Assembly: GCA_031551255.1 (NCBI GenBank)
Contig: JAVBNW010000037.1
Span: 1-51,189, forward strand
Source of the DNA: JAVBNW01 sp031551255
Lineage (GTDB): Bacteria; Bacillota; Clostridia; Christensenellales; UBA1750
DNA length: 51,189 nt
Direction: 5' to 3'
Shown here: in pieces, positions 42,421-51,189 of the stretch
How the letters are laid out: the number at the start of each line of letters is the position of its first letter
Position numbering within the stretch: position 1 is the stretch's first letter
The notes under the pieces: model-generated
Seen by the model: only the letters and a program-made list of their open reading frames with translations
Told to the model about the DNA's origin: nothing
The model's database searches: none
Translations under genes and position numbers: made by a program

Positions 42421-44082
42421 ATGATTTTTACCGATGTATACGGAAGGCTCTGCCTGACGGTTCCCAATGAAACCACCCGGGCCGAGGTGGCGCTGCCGGG
42501 CGGCGGATTACAAGGCGCGCTGCCCTTTACTCATCAAGACGCCCATTTTTCCTACGACCGGCACGGCTACGAAAGCGCGGCGCTGGTAGGCGAACCCTGC
42601 CGCCAGGTGAGCTTTACCGCCTGCGCGCCCGGCAAGCACAGGCTCAGGGCGTATTCCGGCGATAGGATGCTTGCGGAAACGGAGTTCGAGGCTCTGCCCT
42701 CCGGACGGCCGGGTTTTGTGGAGGTTTCCAAGAAGGACCCGAGGTACTTTGCGCTGTCGGACGGCGCGCCCTATGTGCCCATCGGCCTAAACCTCGTCGG
42801 CTGCGACTATGATCGCCTGCCCGCCGGCATGGAGCACTTCGAAGCCTCCCAGGACACCGCCACCACCGGCATGCTGCAGTGGCGCAGATGGTTTGCGCAA
42901 ATGAGGGAAAACGGCGTCAACTACTGCCGCGTATGGCTCTCCAACCGCTACACCGAGGCGCGCACCGAGCTGATGGGCGTGCACGATCCTGTGGCGCTGG
43001 CTAGGTTTGAGGCTTTGATCGAGTTGGCGCGCGAATCCGGCGTTCGGCTCAAACTGTGCCTGGAGCATTGGAGAACGTTTAAAAACGTCGGCCACTTTGC
43101 CTATCGGCGGTATGTGGATCCGGACACGGGCCTTCAGCTTCGGGATGAGAACGAGTGGTTCACTTCTCCTAAATGGAACGAACTTTGGCTCAAGGATATC
43201 GAGCCCTATATCGCAAGATGTCAGAACGACCCGGTGGTGTTTGCGTGGGAACTGTGGAACGAGATCGACTGCGGGTCGGCGGGCTTTGAGCAGGTTGCGG
43301 GCTTTACCGGGCGGATGCTTGAGAAGGTAAAGGAGATGTCGCCACACAACTTGGCCGTTAATTCCTTGGGCAGCTTCGATGAAGAGTGGAAACAGGAGCG
43401 GCAGGACCGCTTCCGCGATATGCCCCAGATGGATTTCCAGCAGGTGCACCGCTACCTTGACCAGGGCGCGCCGATGGCGATTTGCCATGCGGACCCGGTG
43501 GAGTTCTCCATCGAAGCGGTGAAGCGTTCCCGCCGCCTGGACAAGCCGGTGATCCTAACCGAAACCGGCGCCGTAAACGATAGGCACGTAGGCCCCTTTA
43601 GGTTTTACGGTTGCGACCACGACGGCCTAATCTTTTGCGATGTCACCTACCCCGCGCTGTTCGCGGGCGCGGCGGGCTCCGGGCACATCTGGCACTGGAA
43701 CGAATATGTGGAGCCTAAGAACCTGTGGAAGCATTTCAGGCCGCTGGCCGAGGCCGTAGCGAACATAGCCTTCGACGAGGAGGATTTTGCGGCGGACGTG
43801 CTGCCGCGCGAGCAAGCGTGGGTGCTGCTGCTGAGGGGAAAGAAGCATACCCTGGCGCTGGTGCGCAACAAGGCCGACCGGTGGGATGCCGTGCTTCGGG
43901 ACGGCAAGCGCCCCGAGGCGGTGAACGGACTGCGCCTCAAGCTCTCCGCGGCATCGGTCAAAGCGTATTGGCTGCTGGGCGAGGATTGCGGGCACGCGGC
44001 CATCGAGGGCGGAGAGATCGCCTTGCCCGCCTTTGTGCACGGCTGCGTGCTGCGCATCAAAAACAAGGAGGCGATGGCGTGA
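42421..44082 (+). CDS. Clan-A glycoside hydrolase (GH5-like cellulase-family fold)
   Basis: A 553-residue cytoplasmic enzyme without signal peptide. An N-terminal beta domain (1-105) precedes a TIM barrel with the clan-A pair of glutamates: E281 in FAWELWNEID (acid/base) and E381 in VILTETGAV (nucleophile). A small beta domain closes the C-terminus (about 460-553). It resembles the broad GH5/DUF5060-DUF4038 group; the exact family and substrate cannot be set by eye. It heads a run of five glycosidase-like genes and would act on imported oligosaccharides. GTG of the next gene overlaps its end. Confidence 0.87.
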   Translation: MIFTDVYGRLCLTVPNETTRAEVALPGGGLQGALPFTHQDAHFSYDRHGYESAALVGEPCRQVSFTACAPGKHRLRAYSGDRMLAETEFEALPSGRPGFVEVSKKDPRYFALSDGAPYVPIGLNLVGCDYDRLPAGMEHFEASQDTATTGMLQWRRWFAQMRENGVNYCRVWLSNRYTEARTELMGVHDPVALARFEALIELARESGVRLKLCLEHWRTFKNVGHFAYRRYVDPDTGLQLRDENEWFTSPKWNELWLKDIEPYIARCQNDPVVFAWELWNEIDCGSAGFEQVAGFTGRMLEKVKEMSPHNLAVNSLGSFDEEWKQERQDRFRDMPQMDFQQVHRYLDQGAPMAICHADPVEFSIEAVKRSRRLDKPVILTETGAVNDRHVGPFRFYGCDHDGLIFCDVTYPALFAGAAGSGHIWHWNEYVEPKNLWKHFRPLAEAVANIAFDEEDFAADVLPREQAWVLLLRGKKHTLALVRNKADRWDAVLRDGKRPEAVNGLRLKLSAASVKAYWLLGEDCGHAAIEGGEIALPAFVHGCVLRIKNKEAMA

Positions 44083-46037
44083 AGACGCTGCTGGGCAGTC
44101 AGCTGTGGCTGCACGTTTGGGATGACGACGGCGTCATCGGCCGCCAGATCGACGACATGCTCGCCTGCGGGCTTAACGTAGCCCGGGTTTTCTTGCCTTG
44201 GAACCAGATAGAACCTGCGGATAACCAATGGGACTTTGACTTGTTCGACCGCCTGTTTCACCTGTGCGAGGAGAAGGGCATGCTCCTCGCTCCGACGCTT
44301 ACCTGCGCGCTGGGCGAGTCGCGCTGGATGGACCCGGCCCTTCAGGCGGAGGAAGCGGACCGTCTCCGGGCGCGCCATGCGGCAAAGATCGCCACGCGCT
44401 ACGGCAAGAGCTCCGTTTTACATTGCTGGATTTTGGCCAACGAGCCGACGCTGCGTCTGCCGCTCAATCCGAGCACCGTCGCCGCGTTCCACCGCTATCT
44501 TGCAAAGAAGCATCCCGACCCCGCCGCGTTTACCAGGCTCTATGGATTGCCTTTAATCGAGAATGTCGCGCAGGCGAGGGCCGGCCTTGGCGGGCGCTGG
44601 GAGTTTGCCGGCAAGGTGGATTGGGCGGGATTCGAAGAGGAAACGCTCATACACCGGCTTTCCCTCGTTGGGAATGCGGTGAAGGCCGAAGACTCCGCTC
44701 ACCCCACCACCGTCAACCCCGACGCCATCGCGATCGCCTCGCCCTACTCGGGCGGGCGAAACTTATGGCGCTTCGGCAAATGCGTAGACTTCCTGGGGCT
44801 GTCCTGCCATGTTTCTTGGCACTCCACGCGCTTTGCCGACGATCGGATTCACCAGTCCGTCGGCATGTTTTGCGACATGACCCGCTCGGCCACCGCCGCA
44901 TCGGACGGCGCGTTTCACGTGACGGAGCTGCAGGCGGGCCCGAACTACTTTTCCGGCCAAAGGCCCATGTGCCCAACGCCCGCGGACATCCGGCACTGGC
45001 TGCTCGAGGCGGCAGGGGCTGGGGCGACGGGTATCATCTATTGGCTGTTCAACGCGAGGGATCACGGTTTTGAGGGGCTGGAGTGGGGCCTGAACCGGCA
45101 AGACGGCACGCCTTCGGGCCGCACGCGGGCCACCAAGCGCGTATATGATGAGCTGGCGGCCGCACAGGCGCTGGGGGGCGCGAAGCCTTTGCCGCCGGAT
45201 GTATACCTTTTGCACGACGTCCCTTCCATGGTACTTGGCGAGATCGAGGGCGGCGTGGCCGGAGGGGGCGGTAAATCCGACCCGCGCACGCCGCATCTGG
45301 TGGCGGACGCGTTGTGCGGCGCGTACTGCATGCTCAGGGATATGGGCTATTCGGCGGGCTTTACCGATGGCGAGGGCATCGCGAAACTGCCCGCCGACGC
45401 GACGCTGATCGTGTCAAATGCGTATGCGGCGGGCCTTGGTACGGCGCAGGCCGTGGCGGATTTCGCCGTGCGGGGCGGCAGGGTGATTGCCGACGGGCTA
45501 TTTGCCGTCAAGGACGAGTACGGCGATTGTAACGCCGCCGCCAGGCCGCTGCTTGGAAAGCTCTTCGGCGGCATCGTAGAGGACTTTGGCGTAGATCTTG
45601 GGCCCATCGCGATGCGGACGTCCTGTGGCGACGTGACGGGCTTCTATTTAAAAGGCTACTTTGAAGAGCTTCCCGGCAGAGAAATTTTGGCCAGGTGGCC
45701 CGAAGGCGAGCCCGCGGCCGTCCGCTTTGAAAACAACGCCTACATCGGCACCCAGTTCTTTCAGGGCTACTTTGCCCGCGAAGGCAAGGATGAAGCCGCC
45801 CGGGCGTTTCTCGCGCCGCTGCTGCCCGCGAGAAAGGCGCCCTACCCGCGCAACCCGTCGGCTCAACTCGGCATGCGCGCGCTGGGCGAATTTTTGATCG
45901 TGTGGAATCGCGGCGACGCGGCGGCGCTGGATATCGCGCTACCCGCCGGCGCGGCGCTGAGCGACGCGGCCACGGGCGAGCGCGTCGCGAATCCGGTTGT
46001 CTTGGCAAAGGACGACATCCGCCTGCTGGCGATATAA
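44079..46037 (+). CDS. GH42-like beta-galactosidase family protein
   Basis: A 652-residue protein starting MKTLLGSQLWLHVWDDDG. It has a TIM barrel with E122 (ILANEPTLRL, acid/base) and E283 (HVTELQAGPN, nucleophile). A GATase1-like trimerisation domain (about 380-510; ATLIVSNAYAAGLG, GGRVIADGLF) and a C-terminal beta domain follow, which is the GH42 layout. GH42 enzymes remove terminal beta-galactose or alpha-arabinose residues; specificity is not defined here. The GTG start overlaps the previous gene by 4 bases, with AAGGAGG 7 bases upstream. No signal peptide. Confidence 0.88.
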   Translation: MKTLLGSQLWLHVWDDDGVIGRQIDDMLACGLNVARVFLPWNQIEPADNQWDFDLFDRLFHLCEEKGMLLAPTLTCALGESRWMDPALQAEEADRLRARHAAKIATRYGKSSVLHCWILANEPTLRLPLNPSTVAAFHRYLAKKHPDPAAFTRLYGLPLIENVAQARAGLGGRWEFAGKVDWAGFEEETLIHRLSLVGNAVKAEDSAHPTTVNPDAIAIASPYSGGRNLWRFGKCVDFLGLSCHVSWHSTRFADDRIHQSVGMFCDMTRSATAASDGAFHVTELQAGPNYFSGQRPMCPTPADIRHWLLEAAGAGATGIIYWLFNARDHGFEGLEWGLNRQDGTPSGRTRATKRVYDELAAAQALGGAKPLPPDVYLLHDVPSMVLGEIEGGVAGGGGKSDPRTPHLVADALCGAYCMLRDMGYSAGFTDGEGIAKLPADATLIVSNAYAAGLGTAQAVADFAVRGGRVIADGLFAVKDEYGDCNAAARPLLGKLFGGIVEDFGVDLGPIAMRTSCGDVTGFYLKGYFEELPGREILARWPEGEPAAVRFENNAYIGTQFFQGYFAREGKDEAARAFLAPLLPARKAPYPRNPSAQLGMRALGEFLIVWNRGDAAALDIALPAGAALSDAATGERVANPVVLAKDDIRLLAI

Positions 46038-46051
46038 GGGGAGGAAAAGCC

Positions 46052-47080
46052 ATGAAACAAGGCCACATGCTCGGCATTACGCCGGCCCACGACGCCCCCG
46101 ACTTCGCGCTGATGCGGGAGCTCGGCGTCAAGTGGGTAAGGCAGGGATATCCGTTTCCGTTTGCTGACGAAAAGGGCACGCTGTCCCAAGCATTCCTCGC
46201 GGCGGACGCGGCGATTGAGCGCTTCCGGAGCGAAGGCTTTGAAATTCTGTGCTCGTTCACCGGGCCGGGTTCCATGCGCTATGTGCCCGAAGCGGGGAAG
46301 ACCGTCTATCACCGTTCGGTGCCCGAGTATCTGGGCGATCCTTCGGAAGATCGCTACCACAAGCTGCTGTTTGACGCCGCGAAATTTGTCGGGGAATACA
46401 CCCGCGATCGCATTGCATGGTGGCAGATCGCCAACGAGCCGGACATCGACATTTTCTACGGCCCGCTGCCCGAGAAGGACAACATTCGCTTCCTGCTCAG
46501 CGCCACCCGCGGCGTGGTTGCCGGCAACCCTAAGGCTCGGTGCGGCATCAACCTTGGCTACATCAACGACTACGCCCGCATGCTGATGCGCGAAATCTAC
46601 GCCGTGCCGGATTCGCCGTTCGCCTACCTTGGTATCGACGGCTACATGGGCTCGTGGCAGGTAGGCGGCCCGCATACCTGGATTCCGTACATCGAAGAAA
46701 CGGCCAAGTTGTCCGGCAAGCCCGTCATTATCAACGAATGGGGCTTTTCCTCGCTGCAATGGGGGGAAAAGTATACCGATATCCAGCGGAAGAACCACTA
46801 CAACCAGCAGGTGTGCTATCACAAGCATTGGCAAATCACCTGGGGCAAGGGGCATACGCCCGAAGAACAGGCGCGTTACATTCTCGAGTGCCTGCCCATT
46901 TTTGCCGATCACCCGGCGGTCATCGGCAACTTTTTCTTCCGCTGGAGCGACGCGCCGCATTGCTGGCAGTGCGGCGAGGCGGATTGCCCTGCCGAGTGTG
47001 CGTGGGGTTGCGTGGACTGCGACCAGAACCCCAAACCAGCGTATTATGCGCTCAAAGAAGGTATTAACAAATATTTCTGA
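46052..47080 (+). CDS. Clan-A glycoside hydrolase with C-terminal cysteine cluster
   Basis: A compact 342-residue TIM-barrel enzyme. The catalytic pair is E129 (WQIANEPDI) and E229 (PVIINEWGFSS), as in GH39/GH5-type retaining hydrolases. An unusual cluster of six cysteines within 20 residues (C304 to C323, pattern CX2CX4CX3CX3CX2C) lies near the C-terminus. It could bind zinc or stabilise the fold; disulfides are unlikely because there is no signal peptide. The start ATG has GGGGAGG upstream and lies 14 bases after the GH42-like gene. Family assignment is open. Confidence 0.85.
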   Translation: MKQGHMLGITPAHDAPDFALMRELGVKWVRQGYPFPFADEKGTLSQAFLAADAAIERFRSEGFEILCSFTGPGSMRYVPEAGKTVYHRSVPEYLGDPSEDRYHKLLFDAAKFVGEYTRDRIAWWQIANEPDIDIFYGPLPEKDNIRFLLSATRGVVAGNPKARCGINLGYINDYARMLMREIYAVPDSPFAYLGIDGYMGSWQVGGPHTWIPYIEETAKLSGKPVIINEWGFSSLQWGEKYTDIQRKNHYNQQVCYHKHWQITWGKGHTPEEQARYILECLPIFADHPAVIGNFFFRWSDAPHCWQCGEADCPAECAWGCVDCDQNPKPAYYALKEGINKYF

Positions 47081-47276
47081 TGTTTTGGCGGGGTTAAGGC
47101 GCGTCTCTAAAGCCCTGCGCGCATCTCGCGGCACCTTTTTCGGCATTTCGGCGTCGCTCTTCGCTTGGAGTGGCAGCGCTACATCAAGCGAAGATCCTGC
47201 CGGATCACTAGGCGACGCGCGCCGAACGGCATAGTCCGCGAACCCGACCGCGATTTTGAAAGAGGGTGGAAATCAA
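47081..47276. other. 196-base intergenic gap inside the glycosidase cluster
   Basis: An inverted repeat, CTTCGCTTG (47159-47167) and CAAGCGAAG (47185-47193), forms a 9-bp stem. It may be an attenuator or a remnant of inserted sequence; this gap is large compared with the 14 bases or less elsewhere in the cluster. No gene. Confidence 0.4.
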
Positions 47277-49547
47277 GTGAAGGTTCCCTACATCCTGGAT
47301 GGCCGCGCGCCTTTTACCGGAGCGCTCAACTTCTCCCATCTGCTCGATGCGCCCGCGGGCAAGCACGGCTTTGTGCGCCCGTGCCGGGGCAAGCTCTGCT
47401 TTACAAACGGCGAAAGAATTCGATTTTTCGGCACCAACCTGTCCGGCGGCGCGTGCGTGCCCGATAAGGATGCCGCGGACGCGTTTGCGGGGCGCATTGC
47501 CAGCATGGGGCTGAACATGGTCAGGCTGCACTATGCCGACTCCCATTCCCAGCGCGGGGGCCTGATCGATTACTCGCGGGGCACCTCGCGCCACCTAAGC
47601 CCGGATGCCCTTGACCGGCTCGACTATCTGGTCTACCGGCTCAAGGAAGAGGGCATCTACATCCACCTGGATCTGTTTGTGGGGCGCACTTTCCTGCCGG
47701 GCGACGAGCTGGACTATCCAGACGATTTGACGCAGGGGCCGCTCAAGCACATCAACATCCACAACCGCAAGCTGATTCAGCTGCAAAAGGAGTACGCCAA
47801 GGCCTATTTGCACCACAAAAACCCCTACACCGGCCTTCGGTACGCCGACGAACCCGCGGTGGCCGTCGTGCAGGTGATGAACGAAAACTCGATCTTCTGG
47901 GCGCCGGACTACGAGCGCCATCCATCCTATGTCAGGGAGATGGACGAGCGCTTCAACCACTGGCTGCTGGCAAAGTATGGGTGCAGGGAGTACCTTGCCG
48001 ACGCCTGGACCGACGCCGATGGGCACTGCGCGCTGGGCTCCGACGAGGACCCCGCCTGCCTGAGCGTGCTTCGGCCCAAGCTGCGCGGCGGTGGGCAGGC
48101 GCCTTTGCAGTTCGGTGGCGTCGAGCCCGTCAGGTATGCGGATCACGTGGAGTTTCTCACCGGGGTGCAGCTTGATTTCTCCCGCGAGATGACCGACTAC
48201 CTGCGCGCGCTGGGCGTCAAGTGCGCGATCAACGTATCCAACCACTCCCAGGGACCGGCGGACAACCAGGGCATCACCACGTACGAGGATGTCAGCGAGG
48301 ACAACGCCTACTGGAACCATCCGATGAAGGGGCATACGCCGCCATGCCCGATGCACAAGGACATCATGGTGGAATGCGACCCCCGCGAAACCATGGTGCA
48401 TCCGTTCCGGCTCAATTTGCTGACCCGGCTTGCGCTGAACCGCATGGCGGACCGGGCGTTTATCGTCACCGAGTGGAACAACTGCTATCCGACCGAATTT
48501 TCAAGCGACGCGATGCTGATGCTGACGTGCTACGCGGCGCTGAACGATTGGGACGGCCTGCTGCTCTACAGCTACAGTCATTCTCCGCACATCGATGAGC
48601 ATACGGGGGAGGCCATACGCGGCTTCTTCAACGCGTACAACGACCCTTCGCATATCGCGCAGATCGGCGCGGCAGCCACGATGTTTTACAAAGGGCTGAT
48701 TTCGCGGGCCGAAAAGACCGTGGATTTGTGCTACACGCCCCAGGATGCGCTCATGCTCGACGAACATTGGATCGCGCCATATGGAACGCTGCCGTATGTA
48801 TCCAACACGCGCACGCGATTGATTCAACGCCGCTATGCGGCGGATGCGGATGCCGCGATTGCCGGCGGCATGACGCCTACCGGCGATTACCGCGACGCCG
48901 ACGCCGCGCTTGTGTACTCCAGGGCCCGCTGCGCCGACGCGGCGGGCAAGAGCGATACGATGCGGGTGTTTCGCGCGCTTCACGAAGGAAAGCTGTCGGA
49001 CGAGGACATGGATGGGGACTTCGGCGCGTTCAGCCGGGCCGTGGATGAATCGCTCAAGGGCCAGGGCGTCTGGGGCGCGGATGTCGGGCTGTTGGGCGAC
49101 GCGGCCTTGCGCTCCGACACCGGAGAATTGACGTTTGACTTTGCCGCGGGCCGGTTCTACGCGGCCTCCGGGCGCTTTGCCGGGTTTGTCGGCAGGCCGG
49201 AAGCGGAGCTTACCTTGGGGCCGCTCAAGCTTAGGCTGGGCGACGCGCGCATGGCCGTGTGCCTTTGCCCTCTGGACGAAAAGCCTTTGCTCGAAAGTCG
49301 CCGCCTATTGCTGAGCGCCGTCGGCGCGTGCGGCAACACCGGCATGCGCTGGGAAGGGCATACGCTTATCGACGAGGGGGAAGCGCCGGTTTTGGCCGAA
49401 CTCATGGAGGGGGAATTGCTGCTACCCGCAAACTGCACCGTATTTCCGCTTTGGCCCGGCGGCGAGCGCGGCGCTCCGCTTACCGCGAAAAACGGCGTGT
49501 GGCGCCTTGGCGGCGCGGCTGCCCACTATGAAATTCTGTTTTCGTGA
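47277..49547 (+). CDS. Large clan-A glycoside hydrolase (cellulase-family-like)
   Basis: A 756-residue cytoplasmic protein. A TIM-barrel domain spans about 60-500, with E203 in VMNENSIF as the probable acid/base and E399 in IVTEWNNCYP as the probable nucleophile. FFGTNLSGGACVPDKDAADA and MGLNMVRLHYAD are typical barrel openings of the family. A C-terminal beta-rich region (about 560-756) is likely a non-catalytic domain. The start is GTG 47277 after an AGAGGGTGG site. The substrate is unknown. Confidence 0.87.
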   Translation: MKVPYILDGRAPFTGALNFSHLLDAPAGKHGFVRPCRGKLCFTNGERIRFFGTNLSGGACVPDKDAADAFAGRIASMGLNMVRLHYADSHSQRGGLIDYSRGTSRHLSPDALDRLDYLVYRLKEEGIYIHLDLFVGRTFLPGDELDYPDDLTQGPLKHINIHNRKLIQLQKEYAKAYLHHKNPYTGLRYADEPAVAVVQVMNENSIFWAPDYERHPSYVREMDERFNHWLLAKYGCREYLADAWTDADGHCALGSDEDPACLSVLRPKLRGGGQAPLQFGGVEPVRYADHVEFLTGVQLDFSREMTDYLRALGVKCAINVSNHSQGPADNQGITTYEDVSEDNAYWNHPMKGHTPPCPMHKDIMVECDPRETMVHPFRLNLLTRLALNRMADRAFIVTEWNNCYPTEFSSDAMLMLTCYAALNDWDGLLLYSYSHSPHIDEHTGEAIRGFFNAYNDPSHIAQIGAAATMFYKGLISRAEKTVDLCYTPQDALMLDEHWIAPYGTLPYVSNTRTRLIQRRYAADADAAIAGGMTPTGDYRDADAALVYSRARCADAAGKSDTMRVFRALHEGKLSDEDMDGDFGAFSRAVDESLKGQGVWGADVGLLGDAALRSDTGELTFDFAAGRFYAASGRFAGFVGRPEAELTLGPLKLRLGDARMAVCLCPLDEKPLLESRRLLLSAVGACGNTGMRWEGHTLIDEGEAPVLAELMEGELLLPANCTVFPLWPGGERGAPLTAKNGVWRLGGAAAHYEILFS

Positions 49548-49574
49548 TGCTTAAGCCAAGGAAGGAGGGTTTGC

Positions 49575-51189
49575 ATGAAGCTGCAAGGGGAGAATATCGC
49601 CGTTTCCATCGACGAGGTTACCGGTGCGCTTTCCATCAAAAACAAGGTCGCCGGCGCGCTGTTTAGGCAGGTTGACGGCCCTGATGTAGTAAAGGTATGT
49701 GATATCCGCGCCGATGAAAACAACATCTTCTATTCTGTCGAGCTGTCCGGCGGCAAAGGCCTGTGCGCGCAGGTATCGCTGGAGGGCGAGGATGTGCTGC
49801 TTACGCTGGAAGGAAATTTTGCGTTCGAAGGAGAGATCGCCTACCCCGGGGCCTTTGATGTTTTGCCCGGCGATGTGGCGCTGATACCGCAGCACCAGGG
49901 CATGGCGTTCCCGGTGGACGATCCTAACGTACTGACCGCCCCCATCCGGCCCGGCTTTAGCGGCTGGTACCACAGCATGCAGTTCTTTGCGATGACGCGC
50001 GGGGAGAATTACTTAATTTCGCATGTGGAAAACAGCCTGGACTATGTGGAGCGCGAAGAACGAGGCGCGGACGGCCTTTTACGTACGCAGCTTTCGTGGA
50101 TTCCGCAGTTGCGCGCATGGGGGCCGTCCCGAACGATACGGTATATGACGGGCTCCGGAGGCATCGTGGGCGCGATGAAGCGCTACCGCTGCAGAATGAA
50201 GGAAAAGGGTTATCTGGTTACGCTCAGGGAGAAGGCGCGCACAGTCCCCAATATCGAAAAGATCATCGGCGCGGCCAACCTGTGGATATGGGATGCGGAT
50301 CCGCGCGCGATTGCCCAGGAGCTAAAAGCCCGCGGCATCGATAAGGCGCTGTGGAGCAACAGGGAATCTCCGGAAGATGTGGCCTACCTTCGCGACGAGG
50401 CGGGCTATCTCGTGGGAAGATACGATATGTACAGGGATGTGCCCACCCCCGAAATCCGCGCCCGCTGGACGGATGAGGAGCGCGACACACCCGAGGAGGA
50501 CAAAGGGTATATGCTGCACCCCGACGCGTGGCCGGACGACATCGTGATCGCCGAAAACGGCGAGCGGCAAACCTGCTGGAAAATTCGCTACGACGACGGC
50601 ACCGAACTGCCCATGGAGTGCATGTGCGGCATGTCGTACACAAAGTACGCCTCGCGCGATGTGATGCGGGATCTTAGGTGCCGCGGCTACGAGGCGCGCT
50701 TTGTCGATACCGTGACGGCGGCGGAGTTTGTGGAGTGCTTCCACCCGCAGCACCCCGCCACCCGCGAGATGGAGGGTAAGTGGCGGCTACGCGCGGTGGA
50801 GTTGATGTCGGACCTTGGGCTCGTAACCGGCGTGGAGGATATGATGGACATCGCGGTGCCCTATGCCGTCTATTCCGAGGGGCTGATGAGCCCCGGCCCC
50901 TACCGGCAGACGGATGCGGGCTATTATTTTCAGAAGCACTTCTACGGGGAAGACGTGGATGACACCATCCCGACTTTTGAACTCAACCCCTCCTACCGCG
51001 TGCCGCTGTGGGAGCTGGTGTTTCACGACTGCATCATAAACTATTGGTATTGGGGCGACAACAGCATCACCCATCCGGAATATACGTCTGTCAGGGATGT
51101 GTTCAACGCGCTCTACGGCACGCTGCCGCTCTATGGCGTGGTAGTTTCCAAGGATTGGGAGGATCTGAAAGAGGCCGTGTTTGCATCAT
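49575..51189 (+). CDS. Glycoside hydrolase-like protein, GH101/GH129-type resemblance (3' end outside window)
   Basis: The frame opens at ATG 49575 (GGAGGG upstream) and stays open for 538 codons to the window end. The first 200 residues are beta-rich (a sandwich, as in large exo-glycosidases). A barrel-like region follows, with the segment RVPLWELVFHDCIINYWYWG near residue 475, which recalls alpha-N-acetylgalactosaminidase-type families GH101/GH129. That resemblance is from memory and unproven. No signal peptide, so cytoplasmic. It starts 27 bases after the previous gene and is the fifth enzyme of the locus. Confidence 0.8.
   Translation, partial: MKLQGENIAVSIDEVTGALSIKNKVAGALFRQVDGPDVVKVCDIRADENNIFYSVELSGGKGLCAQVSLEGEDVLLTLEGNFAFEGEIAYPGAFDVLPGDVALIPQHQGMAFPVDDPNVLTAPIRPGFSGWYHSMQFFAMTRGENYLISHVENSLDYVEREERGADGLLRTQLSWIPQLRAWGPSRTIRYMTGSGGIVGAMKRYRCRMKEKGYLVTLREKARTVPNIEKIIGAANLWIWDADPRAIAQELKARGIDKALWSNRESPEDVAYLRDEAGYLVGRYDMYRDVPTPEIRARWTDEERDTPEEDKGYMLHPDAWPDDIVIAENGERQTCWKIRYDDGTELPMECMCGMSYTKYASRDVMRDLRCRGYEARFVDTVTAAEFVECFHPQHPATREMEGKWRLRAVELMSDLGLVTGVEDMMDIAVPYAVYSEGLMSPGPYRQTDAGYYFQKHFYGEDVDDTIPTFELNPSYRVPLWELVFHDCIINYWYWGDNSITHPEYTSVRDVFNALYGTLPLYGVVVSKDWEDLKEAVFAS

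Overview
The window looks like chromosome of an anaerobic, endospore-lineage Clostridia member (Bacillota). It carries a complete eight-gene spoIIIA operon and the gene order asp23-nusB-folD-xseA-xseB-ispA-dxs-tlyA-nadK-argR-recN that is typical of spore-forming Firmicutes. Shine-Dalgarno sites are strong and TTG/GTG starts are frequent. Most genes are visibly GC-rich, except for AT-rich patches at about 8.3-10.3 kb and 29.6-31.2 kb. Species cannot be told from the sequence alone; a gut or digester Christensenellales/Oscillospirales-type organism is a guess.

Layout. (1) 1-5.8 kb: the end of an ABC ATPase fused to an AbrB-like tail, a squalene-cyclase-fold-like protein, then an HlyD/MacA-type adaptor, a MacB/LolD-type ATPase and an FtsX-type permease forming one export operon. 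(2) 5.9-8.2 kb: a MarR regulator and an FAD-dependent oxidoreductase. (3) 8.2-10.3 kb: an AT-rich accessory patch with a small orphan protein, a membrane protein and repeat-like noncoding DNA. (4) 10.3-15.8 kb, minus strand: spoIIIAA-AH, preceded by a 49-residue leucine-run ORF. (5) 16-29.6 kb, plus strand: a long housekeeping block with Asp23/AmaP envelope-stress proteins, NusB, a TsaD-like paralogue, FolD, exonuclease VII, isoprenoid genes (ispA, dxs), TlyA, a lipoprotein, NAD kinase, ArgR and RecN. Many of these genes overlap by 1-17 bases and are probably co-transcribed. (6) 29.6-37.5 kb: a mixed region with an AT-rich orphan gene, fructose-bisphosphate aldolase plus aldo/keto reductase, an SPFH protein, an acetyltransferase, a broken membrane-protein gene, a His-rich YmaF protein and a small XRE regulator. 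(7) 37.6 kb to the end: a sugar-utilisation locus with a LacI regulator, two CUT1 permeases, a DUF3502-type lipoprotein binding protein and five cytoplasmic glycosidase-like enzymes. The last enzyme runs off the window. The locus reads as capture of an oligosaccharide outside the cell, import, and stepwise hydrolysis inside; its substrate is not known.

The most striking non-gene signal is a family of about 165-bp elements closed by terminal inverted repeats, at 1755-1922, 15307-15469 and 36401-36564. They share a diverged core and have no coding capacity, so they look like a MITE. The third copy sits inside a membrane-protein gene. Removing 162 bp from a TA to the next TA rejoins the two gene halves in frame. 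The same gene also has a single-base frameshift at a run of seven T. A second, diverged repeat family (8962-9040, 10280-10338, 31466-31598) and a set of alternative hairpins in front of nadK also have no explanation from the genes.
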